This document shows positions 25,780-34,165 of a DNA stretch of 64,000 nt, in pieces (within the stretch, counting starts at the first letter, position 1; each line of letters opens with the position of its first letter). Under the pieces are notes generated by a model. That model was not told the origin of the DNA and did not search any database. It worked only from the letters and a program-made list of their open reading frames with translations. The DNA is from an uncultured Eubacteriales bacterium (GTDB taxonomy: Bacteria; Bacillota; Clostridia; Oscillospirales; Acutalibacteraceae), in assembly GCA_948933715.1 (NCBI GenBank), contig CAQZPH010000001.1, positions 1-64,000 on the forward strand, in the 5' to 3' direction. Both the position numbers and the translations under genes were made by a program.

Positions 25780-28239
25780 TTACAAAATTGCGTCTGGATT
25801 TACATCAAAAAATATACCCACACTTGAATATTCTTTATACTTTAAAAATTTAATAAGTAATTCTCTTATAATCATTCTAACACTTTTTTCATCCCTAAAC
25901 TTTACAATTATTTTATACCTATATTTATTATTCACCTTTAAAACCTGCGCCGGTGACGGGCCCAAAACTCTAATAGCAACAGAGGAATACTTAGAATTTA
26001 CTATATCCTTTAAGTCTTTAAAAAAAGACATCGAAGCTTTTAAAACCTTTTGCTCTTTTTCTCCTACAAATCCAATAACAAATATATTAGCAAATGGAGG
26101 ATATAACATAGCCTGTCTTATTTTTATTTCATCATTATAAAATGAATCATAATCCTGCATCGCAGCCAGTTTTATAATTGGATTTTCAGGAGTAAGCGTT
26201 TGAATTATTGCAGTACCTGCATCTTTAGCTCTCCCAGAACGACCTACAACCTGGGTCAGCAAAGAAAAGGTTCTTTCATAACTTCTAAAGTCTTCACTAT
26301 AAAGAGATTGGTCCGCTGATAAAACCCCAACAAGCGTGACACTTGGGAAATTTAGCCCCTTAGCTACCATTTGAGTCCCAAGCATAATATCATACTCACC
26401 GTTTTCAAATTCTTTTAGTTTTTTGTCATACGAAAACTTTGACGTCATGGTATCTGCATCCATACGTAGGACTCTTGCTTTGGGAAACAGTAAATTTAAG
26501 TCCTCTTCTATTTTTTGAGTCCCTTGTCCTACATATTTAAGTTGATGTTCATGGCAATTGGGGCACTCATCAGTTATATCCATTGAAAAGCCACAATAAT
26601 GGCACATAAGTTTTTTATTTGCCAAATGATAAGTTAGTGATATACTGCAGTTTGGGCAAACCACAACCTCTGAACATGTCCTGCAAGAAACAAACGTATT
26701 ATATCCTCGTCTATTAAGCAAGAGTATCGATTGTTTCTTTTTTTCAATGTTTTCAAGAAGTTTAACTTTTAGCTCAGAACTAAAAGCACTAAGATTTCCG
26801 GCTTCTATTTCTTTATTCATATCAACAATTGTAACTTCCGGTAATTTTGCTCCCGAATATCTACTTTTTAAAGAGTCTAAATTATATTTTTTATTCTGCG
26901 CTAAAAAGAAGCTTTCAATAGAAGGTGTGGCAGAAGAAAGCAATAATAAACTTTTATGATAAAAACATCTAAACTTAGCAATATCACGGGCATGAAATCT
27001 CGGTGTTGCATCAGATTTATAGCTATATTCTTGTTCCTCATCCATTATTATAAGGCCTACATTTTCAAATGGCGCAAACACTGCGGAGCGCGTCCCAACT
27101 ACTACACTTACCGTGCCATCTTTTACTTTTTTGTATTCATCAAGGCGTTCCCCTTTAGACAATCCGCTGTGAAAAACCGCTACTTTGCCATGAAATCTCC
27201 CTTTAAAAATAGCAACCATCTGTGGAGTCAGGGCAATTTCTGGAACCATAACTATGACATTTTTCCCATCACTTACAACATCATCTATAACTTTCATAAA
27301 TACTGATGTTTTTCCACTTCCAGTTATTCCATAAAGCAAAGAAACTTTATATTCCCCTGATTTATACTGTTTATATATAGAATCATAAGCCTTACTTTGC
27401 TCGTTTGTTAACACAATCTCATCAGTCGATTGAGTAAAATTAATATCCTTATATGGGTCTCTATATACTTCATTCTCAAAATATACAACTAGTTCTTTTT
27501 TAACTAAATTGTCTACTACAGTGATTCCAGCTCCAGTAAAATAATTAAGCTCTTTTATAGAAACTCCCCTAGAATGCTCTTTAAGAAAATCACATACTAC
27601 CTTTTGCTTTGCAGTTAATTTTATATCTTCTTGTGGAGGGCATTCATTTAGCTTAACCATTTTTACCTTTGCATCACCAATATTGCGCCTTTTAATTTCT
27701 TTTTTCTCAACTATATTTTTCTCTTCTAGGTCTTCTAAAGCTTTTAGTGCAAGGGCTCCAAATTTGTTAATCAAAGTTTCCCGAGAGATGCTACCCTTTT
27801 TACGCTGAAAATATAAAATTAAATCCTTTTGCACCTGAGTAAAACCTAAAAATAGTGCTTCGTCTATTTTACCACAAAGCCTATACTGTTCATACAGTTT
27901 AAAGTTTAAACCTGTAGGTAACATGAGTTTAACCGCATCAAAAATAGTGCAAAAATATTTTTGCTTAATAAACTCTGCAAGCTTTAGCATTTCATCACTT
28001 AAAAGCGGTGCTTGATCAAGCACCGCAAAAATTGTTTTTATCTTATCAAAATCAGATGTAGCTGCTGTTTGTAAAACAATTCCCTGGCGTTTTTTATTGC
28101 CCATTCCAAATGGCACTAATACCCTGCATCCTGGTTTTATATCGTCTACCCATTTATCAGGCACAATATAATCATAAAGTTTATCAAGATGAAAAACTAT
28201 ATGATCAACTGCTACCTTTACAATAAATTTTTCAGCCAT
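25780..28239 (-). CDS. priA: Primosomal protein N' (replication restart helicase)
   Basis: 3'-5' DNA helicase that reloads the replisome at stalled forks. 819 residues from ATG 28239; the frame also has an upstream TTG, but that codon overlaps the GGAG ribosome binding site. Order: N-terminal 3'-DNA binding domain, winged helix, helicase with Walker A GITGSGKT near 305, DEEQ box, and a zinc-binding cysteine cluster (CRTCSEVVVCPNC, CHYCG, CPNC) near 530-565. The Walker B box reads DEEQ where PriA of E. coli and B. subtilis has DEEH. It lies directly after rpoZ; coaBC, which sits between them in B. subtilis, is missing. Confidence 0.96.
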   Translation of the reverse strand: MAEKFIVKVAVDHIVFHLDKLYDYIVPDKWVDDIKPGCRVLVPFGMGNKKRQGIVLQTAATSDFDKIKTIFAVLDQAPLLSDEMLKLAEFIKQKYFCTIFDAVKLMLPTGLNFKLYEQYRLCGKIDEALFLGFTQVQKDLILYFQRKKGSISRETLINKFGALALKALEDLEEKNIVEKKEIKRRNIGDAKVKMVKLNECPPQEDIKLTAKQKVVCDFLKEHSRGVSIKELNYFTGAGITVVDNLVKKELVVYFENEVYRDPYKDINFTQSTDEIVLTNEQSKAYDSIYKQYKSGEYKVSLLYGITGSGKTSVFMKVIDDVVSDGKNVIVMVPEIALTPQMVAIFKGRFHGKVAVFHSGLSKGERLDEYKKVKDGTVSVVVGTRSAVFAPFENVGLIIMDEEQEYSYKSDATPRFHARDIAKFRCFYHKSLLLLSSATPSIESFFLAQNKKYNLDSLKSRYSGAKLPEVTIVDMNKEIEAGNLSAFSSELKVKLLENIEKKKQSILLLNRRGYNTFVSCRTCSEVVVCPNCSISLTYHLANKKLMCHYCGFSMDITDECPNCHEHQLKYVGQGTQKIEEDLNLLFPKARVLRMDADTMTSKFSYDKKLKEFENGEYDIMLGTQMVAKGLNFPSVTLVGVLSADQSLYSEDFRSYERTFSLLTQVVGRSGRAKDAGTAIIQTLTPENPIIKLAAMQDYDSFYNDEIKIRQAMLYPPFANIFVIGFVGEKEQKVLKASMSFFKDLKDIVNSKYSSVAIRVLGPSPAQVLKVNNKYRYKIIVKFRDEKSVRMIIRELLIKFLKYKEYSSVGIFFDVNPDAIL

Positions 28240-28264
28240 ATTGTTCTCCAATTATAAAAAAGTT

Positions 28265-28468
28265 TTAACCCTCAATTGGTGGTTCTATGATTTCATATTT
28301 ATGGTCTTTAAAATCTTTGATTGCAAGATTAACGGGTTTTTCAATAATAATTTTCCCTTCTTGTTCTGCTTCGCTTGATATTTCTCTTGCTCTTTTAGCA
28401 ACCCCTATAACCAGTGAATATCTACTTTTCTTTCCAGATAACATTTCATCTATTGATGATTTTTGCAT
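28265..28468 (-). CDS. rpoZ: RNA polymerase omega subunit
   Basis: 67 residues, a typical short Gram-positive omega. The conserved segment SRYSLVIGVAKRAREI and the C-terminal KPVNLAIKDF are visible. Helps assemble the beta' subunit of RNA polymerase. Its start overlaps the end of gmk by 19 bases, with GGGGTG upstream, so the pair is coupled. Confidence 0.95.
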   Translation of the reverse strand: MQKSSIDEMLSGKKSRYSLVIGVAKRAREISSEAEQEGKIIIEKPVNLAIKDFKDHKYEIIEPPIEG

Positions 28469-29073
28469 TGCGATAACACCCCACTAATAATATTTTTCAT
28501 TCTATCAGATTTTAATTTTTCAGCATTAATAATATTGCATATATCTCTAACACAATTATCAACATTGTCATTTATAACAACATAATCATATATGTATGAA
28601 GATTCTATTTCTTGCTTTGCTCTTTCAAGACGTCTTTTTAAGCTTTCATCAGTTTCAGTAGATCTTTTTACGAGCCTTGACGATAAAGCTTCAATCGACG
28701 GTGGTAAAATAAATATACTGACTGAATCACTGCATTTTTCTTTTATTTGTTTTGCTCCATTTACATCTATTTTTAATATTACATCTTTTCCGTCTTCCAT
28801 TAATTTATCAACTGATCTTTTTAATGTTCCGTAATAATTCCCACAATATTGTGTATATTCTAGCATTCCATTACTAGATATTATTTCTTTAAAATCCTTT
28901 TCTGAAACAAAAATATAATCCCTTTTATCTACCTCGTTGTTTCTTGCTTTTCTTGTTGTCATAGATACCGATTTTTCTATATTCTTATTTATACTAAAAA
29001 TTTTTTCTATAATTGTATCTTTTCCTGAACCTGATGGACCAGATAGGACAATTAATAACCCCTTATTGCTCAT
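28450..29073 (-). CDS. gmk: Guanylate kinase
   Basis: ATP + GMP to ADP + GDP. The start is taken as ATG 29073 ([20 protein letters not shown]), which gives 207 residues, the family norm, and overlaps the remA stop by 11 bases; the frame is open further upstream, but that part is antisense to nothing conserved and lies inside remA. P-loop GPSGSGKDT is near residue 11, followed by the GMP-binding TTRKARNNE and RDYIF stretches. GAGGAGG is about 12 bases upstream, a long spacing that suggests coupling to remA. Confidence 0.95.
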   Translation of the reverse strand: MSNKGLLIVLSGPSGSGKDTIIEKIFSINKNIEKSVSMTTRKARNNEVDKRDYIFVSEKDFKEIISSNGMLEYTQYCGNYYGTLKRSVDKLMEDGKDVILKIDVNGAKQIKEKCSDSVSIFILPPSIEALSSRLVKRSTETDESLKRRLERAKQEIESSYIYDYVVINDNVDNCVRDICNIINAEKLKSDRMKNIISGVLSQCKNHQ

Positions 29074-29338
29074 ACAATTCCATATCCTCCTCTTCTTTAT
29101 AATATTCTCCTTTAAACCTATTGGCAATAGTCTCTGGCTGCAATGCCGAAAGCACAACATGTTCACTATCTGTAACAATTACAGCCCTAGTTCTACGGCC
29201 ACATGTGGCATCTATTAATTCATTTCTATCTCTTGCATCAGTAATAACACGTTTTATTGGTGCAGATTCAGGGTTTACTATAGTAACAATTCTAGACGAA
29301 GAAATCATATTGCCAAACCCTATATTAATAAACTTCAT
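29063..29338 (-). CDS. remA: RemA family regulator (DUF370)
   Basis: 91 residues. The hallmark N-terminus [19 protein letters not shown] and [19 protein letters not shown] match the DUF370/RemA family. In B. subtilis RemA is a DNA-binding activator of biofilm-matrix and osmoprotection genes; its role here is inferred. AAGGAG precedes ATG. Position between yicC and gmk is conserved in Bacillota. Confidence 0.95.
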   Translation of the reverse strand: MKFINIGFGNMISSSRIVTIVNPESAPIKRVITDARDRNELIDATCGRRTRAVIVTDSEHVVLSALQPETIANRFKGEYYKEEEDMELYEQ

Positions 29339-29369
29339 AAATTGCTCTCCTTTTTAATTTGTGTATAAT

Positions 29370-29401
29370 AAAAATATTTACTAGTTATATTAAATATTTT
29401 T
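29370..29401. other. AT-only hairpin in the yicC-remA spacer
   Basis: AAAAATATTTA (29370-29380) is perfectly complementary to TAAATATTTTT (29391-29401) with a 10-base loop. It stands 36 bases after the yicC stop. It could be a weak attenuator or processing hairpin; there is no proper T-run on the minus strand. Confidence 0.4.
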
Positions 29402-29437
29402 AATGTCTATTAAAACATACATAAACTTTATATAAAA

Positions 29438-30319
29438 TCATTCTATGTTCTGCACCTGTTCACGAATCTTTTCAATTTGTACTTTTAATTCAACAATCAT
29501 GCTAGATATATCAACATCTTGCACTTTGGATCCTATTGTATTTACCTCTCTATTTAATTCTTGAACTAAAAACTCCATTTTTCGGCCTACTTCACCATCT
29601 GATTCTAATAAACTCCGAAACTGATCTATATGACTTTTAATCCGAACCGTCTCTTCATCTATAGCCGTTTTATCTGCAAATATTGCAACTTCTGTTAATA
29701 TTCTATTTTCATCAATAGTTAATTTTTCTTCATTAATAAATTCACTGATGCTTTGTCTTAATCTACACTTATAAGAATTTAAAATATCAGGCATTCTCTT
29801 TTCAATATCATTAACAATTGAAAAAATCAAGTCTAGCCTTGAACCTATATCAATTTTTAATCTTTGTCCTTCTTTTTCTCGCATCATAATAAGATCATCT
29901 AAAGCTAAGTTAGTAGTCTCTGCCACTTTTGACGTTAGTAGGTTTTCATCAAGTTGTAATTTATCTGCAACTAATACATCTTGGAATTTTGATAAAAGCG
30001 ACAATGACATATCATCAACTAAATTATATTGTTTTTTTAGATCAGCTAAAGCCCTAAAATATGCTCCAGCTGCCTCATGATTAACAGAAACATTTTTAAG
30101 ATGGTCAAATCCTTCTATATTTAAAATAACATCACATTTTCCTCTTATAAGTTTTGTTCTTACAATATCCCTTACCTTTTCTTCTAAGAAAACACAGCCT
30201 TTTGGAACTTTAGCTGAAAACTCAAAATATCTGTGATTTAAGGATTTAATTTCAATTGATATCACTCCAAGTGAATCTGACAATTGACTTTTGCCATACC
30301 CTGTCATGCTTTTAATCAA
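29438..30319 (-). CDS. yicC: YicC/YloC family endoribonuclease
   Basis: 293 residues. The N-terminus MIKSMTGYGK matches the conserved M-I-x-S-M-T-G start of the family, which supports TTG 30319 as the start codon (GAGAGGG about 6 bases upstream) rather than the ATG four codons later. The C-terminus GRKMEFLVQELNREVNTIGSK is the DUF1732 signature. Relatives cleave RNA and affect small-RNA turnover. First gene of the long operon that runs to rsgA. Confidence 0.95.
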   Translation of the reverse strand: MIKSMTGYGKSQLSDSLGVISIEIKSLNHRYFEFSAKVPKGCVFLEEKVRDIVRTKLIRGKCDVILNIEGFDHLKNVSVNHEAAGAYFRALADLKKQYNLVDDMSLSLLSKFQDVLVADKLQLDENLLTSKVAETTNLALDDLIMMREKEGQRLKIDIGSRLDLIFSIVNDIEKRMPDILNSYKCRLRQSISEFINEEKLTIDENRILTEVAIFADKTAIDEETVRIKSHIDQFRSLLESDGEVGRKMEFLVQELNREVNTIGSKVQDVDISSMIVELKVQIEKIREQVQNIE

Positions 30320-30368
30320 AATCTACCCTCTCAATTCAAGAAAAATAATTTTAAAATACTTACTTTAT

Positions 30369-30398
30369 ATTTTATCAATTTTTTATAGCCTTTGTCAA
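30369..30398 (-). promoter_or_regulatory. Promoter of the yicC-to-rsgA operon
   Basis: Minus-strand TTGACA (30398-30393), 18 bases, TAAAAT (30374-30369), 50 bases upstream of the yicC start. No other clear promoter was found in the following 13 kb, where most spacers are under 30 bases. Confidence 0.7.
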
Positions 30399-30417
30399 CC
30401 ATATAAAGACCATTAAA

Positions 30418-30453
30418 CAAAAAAGAAACCTGCAAAAAACAGATTTCTTTTTT
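30418..30453 (-). terminator. Terminator after nrdR
   Basis: On the minus strand AAAAAAGAAATCTG pairs with CAGGTTTCTTTTTT around a 7-base T/G loop and ends in a T-run, immediately after the nrdR stop codon. It separates nrdR from the yicC promoter. Confidence 0.75.
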
Positions 30454-30454
30454 A

Positions 30455-30913
30455 TTACTTTTTGTCTACTAATAGTTTTTTTAGTTCATCCATCAAACTA
30501 TCTACATCATCAAATTCACGGTACACTGAAGCAAATCTTACGTACGCAACTTTATCAATTTCCTTTAAAGCCTCCATAACGTATTCACCTATATCACTTG
30601 AAGTAACTTCTCTAATCATGGAGTTGCGTATTTTTGATTCTATCTTATCAATACTATTTTCTATTAGTTCTAAAGATATCTGCCTTTTTTCACAAGACTT
30701 TAGCATTCCGTTAATTAATTTTGTTCTGTCAAAAAGTTCTCTTGATTTATCTTTCTTTATTACTATTATAGGTAAATTTTCTATCATCTCATATGTAGTA
30801 AATCTAAAAGCACATTTTAAACATTCTCTGCGTCTTCTTATTTTTTCGCCTTCATCTGCTGGTCTTGAGTCTATAACTTTACTTTCCTCAAACCCACAAT
30901 GTGGACATTTCAA
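30455..30913 (-). CDS. nrdR: Transcriptional repressor NrdR
   Basis: 152 residues. N-terminal zinc ribbon ([17 protein letters not shown] ... [12 protein letters not shown]) and an ATP-cone domain (about 48-138, [14 protein letters not shown]). Represses ribonucleotide reductase genes in response to ATP/dATP. The start is TTG 30913: AAGGAG stands 8 bases upstream and the zinc ribbon begins at the second residue. No ribonucleotide reductase gene or NrdR-box pair is in the window. Confidence 0.96.
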   Translation of the reverse strand: MKCPHCGFEESKVIDSRPADEGEKIRRRRECLKCAFRFTTYEMIENLPIIVIKKDKSRELFDRTKLINGMLKSCEKRQISLELIENSIDKIESKIRNSMIREVTSSDIGEYVMEALKEIDKVAYVRFASVYREFDDVDSLMDELKKLLVDKK

Positions 30914-30927
30914 TTTTATCTCTCCTT

Positions 30928-31188
30928 TTATAAGAACATATTAAAAAGCAACATCATAGTGACACCAGGTATTCCAATAACTGCTGAAATTGCTAAGGAT
31001 AACAAACTTACCGGTAAAGTTACTCCTGTAACCCCCCCTACAATATTAACAATAAATAAAGTGCCCATCCCCTTAATCATAGACAAAACCATTTTTTTAA
31101 AAGGATGCTTTGCTTTAACTATTATCTGTATTGAAATCAGAAGTAAAAACACTATAGATGCTATGAGTAATTTAATCCACAAAGGCAT
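30928..31188 (-). CDS. bofA: BofA-like pro-sigmaK processing inhibitor family membrane protein
   Basis: 86 residues with two hydrophobic segments and the family's C-terminal pattern ([19 protein letters not shown], as in NLxTAxxxGxxGVPG). In B. subtilis BofA holds the SpoIVFB protease inactive during sporulation. Neighbouring a YaaL-like gene, as here, is its usual context. The ribosome binding site is weak (AAGGGA 13 bases upstream). SpoIVFB is not in the window, so a sporulation role is inference. Confidence 0.85.
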   Translation of the reverse strand: MPLWIKLLIASIVFLLLISIQIIVKAKHPFKKMVLSMIKGMGTLFIVNIVGGVTGVTLPVSLLSLAISAVIGIPGVTMMLLFNMFL

Positions 31189-31214
31189 TGTCTTACAATC
31201 GTCCCTTCTTATTT

Positions 31215-31466
31215 TTACCTCTGCATAACTGAGATATCATTTGCTTTTGCTTTCTTTAATAAATATCTATACCTTGCTCGCAGGGATTCTCGTTGATAAA
31301 TGCTGGCTTCTATTAAGTCTTCATCATCTTCCATTTGAAACCATGTTTCTGTGCATTCCATCTGTGCATAAAGATCGTTTAGTTCATTAAATAATTTCTT
31401 TTTAGTAGCATTTAATATATTGTGCTTATTATCTTTTGTCCAAAAAATATCCTTAACTCCACTCAC
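31215..31466 (-). CDS. YaaL-like small protein (DUF2508)
   Basis: 83 residues, probably all helical, with the ESLRARYRYLLKKAK stretch seen in DUF2508 proteins. GTG start at 31466 with AAAGGGG 7 bases upstream. It precedes the bofA gene as yaaL does in B. subtilis. Molecular function is unknown in the family. Confidence 0.8.
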   Translation of the reverse strand: MSGVKDIFWTKDNKHNILNATKKKLFNELNDLYAQMECTETWFQMEDDEDLIEASIYQRESLRARYRYLLKKAKANDISVMQR

Positions 31467-31494
31467 GTTAAAACCCCTTTCCTCAAGTAAAAAA

Positions 31495-31506
31495 ACATTA
31501 TAATGT
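31495..31506 (-). promoter_or_regulatory. Palindromic TATAAT-containing site before the yaaL-like gene
   Basis: ACATTATAATGT is a perfect 12-base palindrome that contains a TATAAT hexamer on the minus strand, about 30 bases upstream of the GTG start. No good -35 is visible 17 bases upstream. It may be the promoter of the yaaL-bofA-nrdR group; nothing else is seen in the 31467-31603 spacer. Confidence 0.35.
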
Positions 31507-31603
31507 CTAGTGTATGATTATTCTTATTCTATTGATATGATATATATTGACCATTTATTCCAGTTATTATTCAAGTTAAATCCAAAAAATCTATATAATT
31601 CCA

Positions 31604-33703
31604 TTATAAAAGAGGTTTAAAGTCTATTTTCCCGGTAGATACATCAGCTGATATTACCTCCACATTTATAGCATCTCCCATGGAGAAAGACTTCTCAGAC
31701 TTCTTATTTATTAAATTCATAAGACCATTAAACTCAAAATTATACCCTGGAAAAAACTCAATCCCTATAAATCCTTCAACTCCACTGTCAAGTTCCACAA
31801 AAATTCCAGTTTGCACAGATCCACTTATTTTTCCCTCAAACTGCTCTCCTATATGGTAAGACATATATTCTGCCATATAACATTTTTCTGCATCTCGTTC
31901 TGCTTTCATTGCTCTTATTTCATAGTTTGAACTAAGAGCTGATGATTCTCTTGCAAAACTTTTATATGTTTTCTCTATTTTATCTACGGGAACTGCATTT
32001 ACCAAATCTGTTAATATCCTGTGCACTGACGTATCTGGATATCTTCTAATTGGAGATGTAAAATGGCAATAGTCTTCAAGGGATAAGCCAAAATGACCAA
32101 GTGGTTCTTCAAAATATCTAGCTTTAGACATTGACCTTAAAATTTGATTCGATACTATGCTACTTATACTAGTGCCTTTTATCTGGTCTAACACATCTGC
32201 TATATCTCTTGATTTTAATCCTGGTCGAATTCTACGAGTTTTTATTCCAAATAAAGACATAGTGCTTGCTAAAGCATTTATCTTATCCGGAGACGGAGAT
32301 TCATGAACCCTATATACAAAAGGAATATGCGCATCTTTAGCATACATTGCTGCTGCCTGATTTGCCATAATCATGAATTGTTCTATCATTCTCTCAGTAA
32401 ATCCGCGTTGCCTTTTTTGCACATCAATGCATAGGCCATTTTCATCAAGAGTAAATTTTGATTCCACACTTTCAAGTTCCATATTACCACGCTTTTGTGC
32501 ATTATCTTGTAGAATCTCGGCTAATTCTTTTGCCTCAATTAATTTATCTAAAATCAATGAATATTTCTCTTTTAATTTTTTCGTTGTCTTTCCTAAAAGG
32601 ATCTTATTAACTTCAGAATAGACTCCCCGCACCTTAGAATTAATAACACTCTTTTTAAATTCAAATGTTTTTATGTTTCCCTTTTTATCTAAAGTTAAAA
32701 GTGCCGAAAAAGTTAACCTATCTTCCCCCACATTAAGTGAACATATTCCATTTGACAGCTCTTTAGGTAGCATTGGAATAACTCTATCTGCAAAGTAAAC
32801 AGAAGTTCCTCTTTCACGGGCTTCATTATCAAGGTGTGTTCCTGGGCGAACATAGTAAGATACATCTGCTATATGAACCCCAAGATCCCAACCATTTTTT
32901 GTCTTTTTAATGGATATCGCATCGTCTAAATCTTTTGCATCTTCCCCATCTATAGTAAAAATTAATTCTTTTCTTAAATCTAGACGTTTACTTATTTCCG
33001 CTTCATTAATTCCTAATTTAGATAACTTTTTAGCTTCTTTTAAGGTTGCATCTTCAAATACAGTCGGTATTCCCGCTGAATCAATTATTGCATCCGCACA
33101 TACTCTAGCAACTTGAGATTGCCCGTAAACTTTTAATACTTTAGCAAAAATTCTTTTGCTATCCTTTTCTGTAAATAATTTAACTAAAACTTTATCATTA
33201 TTCATAGCACCTTTAGTTCTGCTCTTTTTTATTGGTATATTGTATCTATATCCTTTATCGGCTATAAACTCTATATTTTTCTTAGTTCTTAAAACTCTTC
33301 CTGATATAACTCTATCCCCTTGAGTTACTATTCGTTCAACAGCGGCACTTTTCCCTTTTGAAGATTCTTTTATCCTGTTTAACATAACAATATCATTAAG
33401 CATACATTTTTTGCTTTTTTCTATAGGTACGTATATATCTTCTCCATCAAAAAGAGGTTTTGCAAAAACAAAATTTTGCGTATGAGAAACTATTTTAGCA
33501 GGTATAAATCCACAAGCTGCAGGAGAAATTAGTTTATCTTTTTTTGTTAAAATTAATTTAGCTTCAATTATTAATTCATCAACTGCTTTATTAAAACTTT
33601 TTATATCACTTATATTTAGTTCTTTACACACATCTTTTACAGGAACTGCACAAACCTGCTTATTAATAAAACAAAGTAAATCATTTTTTATATCGCTGCT
33701 CAT
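31604..33703 (-). CDS. rnr: Ribonuclease R
   Basis: 3'-5' exoribonuclease of the RNase II/R family, 699 residues. Order: N-terminal helix-turn-helix and cold-shock domains, the RNB catalytic domain (GEDAKDLDDAISI with clustered Asp near 265-275; SPIRRYPD near 560) and a C-terminal S1 domain (about 620-700). Two adjacent ATG codons exist (33706 and 33703); AGGAGG is 4 and 7 bases away respectively, so the second is preferred. The usual downstream smpB and tmRNA gene are not here. Confidence 0.96.
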   Translation of the reverse strand: MSSDIKNDLLCFINKQVCAVPVKDVCKELNISDIKSFNKAVDELIIEAKLILTKKDKLISPAACGFIPAKIVSHTQNFVFAKPLFDGEDIYVPIEKSKKCMLNDIVMLNRIKESSKGKSAAVERIVTQGDRVISGRVLRTKKNIEFIADKGYRYNIPIKKSRTKGAMNNDKVLVKLFTEKDSKRIFAKVLKVYGQSQVARVCADAIIDSAGIPTVFEDATLKEAKKLSKLGINEAEISKRLDLRKELIFTIDGEDAKDLDDAISIKKTKNGWDLGVHIADVSYYVRPGTHLDNEARERGTSVYFADRVIPMLPKELSNGICSLNVGEDRLTFSALLTLDKKGNIKTFEFKKSVINSKVRGVYSEVNKILLGKTTKKLKEKYSLILDKLIEAKELAEILQDNAQKRGNMELESVESKFTLDENGLCIDVQKRQRGFTERMIEQFMIMANQAAAMYAKDAHIPFVYRVHESPSPDKINALASTMSLFGIKTRRIRPGLKSRDIADVLDQIKGTSISSIVSNQILRSMSKARYFEEPLGHFGLSLEDYCHFTSPIRRYPDTSVHRILTDLVNAVPVDKIEKTYKSFARESSALSSNYEIRAMKAERDAEKCYMAEYMSYHIGEQFEGKISGSVQTGIFVELDSGVEGFIGIEFFPGYNFEFNGLMNLINKKSEKSFSMGDAINVEVISADVSTGKIDFKPLL

Positions 33704-33731
33704 CATTTCCCCTCCTGTAAAAGTAGATAGT

Positions 33732-33816
33732 GGACAAATTCACCCCTATCACATCATAAGTGACAGGGGTACACCCATAAAGGGTCTCTCCCCAATTTTA
33801 TTAAACGGGTGAGTCC
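33732..33816. repeat. Structured intergenic element between secG and rnr (looser four-way type)
   Basis: Outer pairing: GGAC (33732-33735) plus TCACCC (33740-33745) against GGGTGAGTCC (33807-33816), with a 4-base bulge. Inside: a long hairpin CCCCTATCAC (33743-33752) with GTGACAGGGG (33760-33769), one mismatch; a short hairpin ACCC (33773-33776) with GGGT (33782-33785); and CCC (33791-33793) with GGG (33807-33809), which competes with the outer stem. It starts 28 bases after the secG stop and ends 26-29 bases before rnr. It could simply be a complex terminator or leader, but its placement matches the elements at 25126 and 50985. Confidence 0.5.
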
Positions 33817-33843
33817 TTTTTTAATGTTTAATTAGTAAGGTTA

Positions 33844-34089
33844 TTACATAAAGAAAATAACCGCATTAATTGCCATAACCAAAATAAAGAATCCTATTGC
33901 AATAAACTTTGTCCAGCGCTCTAAAAAGGCATCGATAGAACGGGATTTATTTTTGGAATAAAAAGTCTCAGAATTTACTGTTACCTCACCGGCGTTTTGT
34001 TGATGGCCTTCTTGAAGTAATACTATAAGCACTATTGCAACTGAAAACACCAGCAATGCTACACCTAATGCTATTTGAATTGCATTCAT
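33844..34089 (-). CDS. secG: Preprotein translocase subunit SecG
   Basis: 81 residues with two transmembrane helices (about 3-23 and 57-80) and the conserved VLLQEGHQQ loop after helix 1. Accessory subunit of the SecYEG channel. The start is ATG 34089; the frame's upstream TTG is part of the GGAGG ribosome binding site. It precedes rnr, a pairing common in Bacillota. Confidence 0.93.
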   Translation of the reverse strand: MNAIQIALGVALLVFSVAIVLIVLLQEGHQQNAGEVTVNSETFYSKNKSRSIDAFLERWTKFIAIGFFILVMAINAVIFFM

Positions 34090-34165
34090 TGATAATACCT
34101 CCAAAAGTATCCGTTAAAATTCCTTTTTATAATAACACACGCAATAAATATTTGCAATATGAAAA

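Noticed and set aside
30462..30944. A 160-codon plus-strand frame opposite nrdR
   Set aside because: nrdR on the other strand has a zinc ribbon, ATP cone and ribosome binding site; the plus frame has none of these.
31495..31506. An NrdR box upstream of the yaaL-bofA-nrdR genes
   Set aside because: The palindrome ACATTATAATGT does not match the 16-base NrdR-box pattern and is single, whereas NrdR boxes usually come in pairs.
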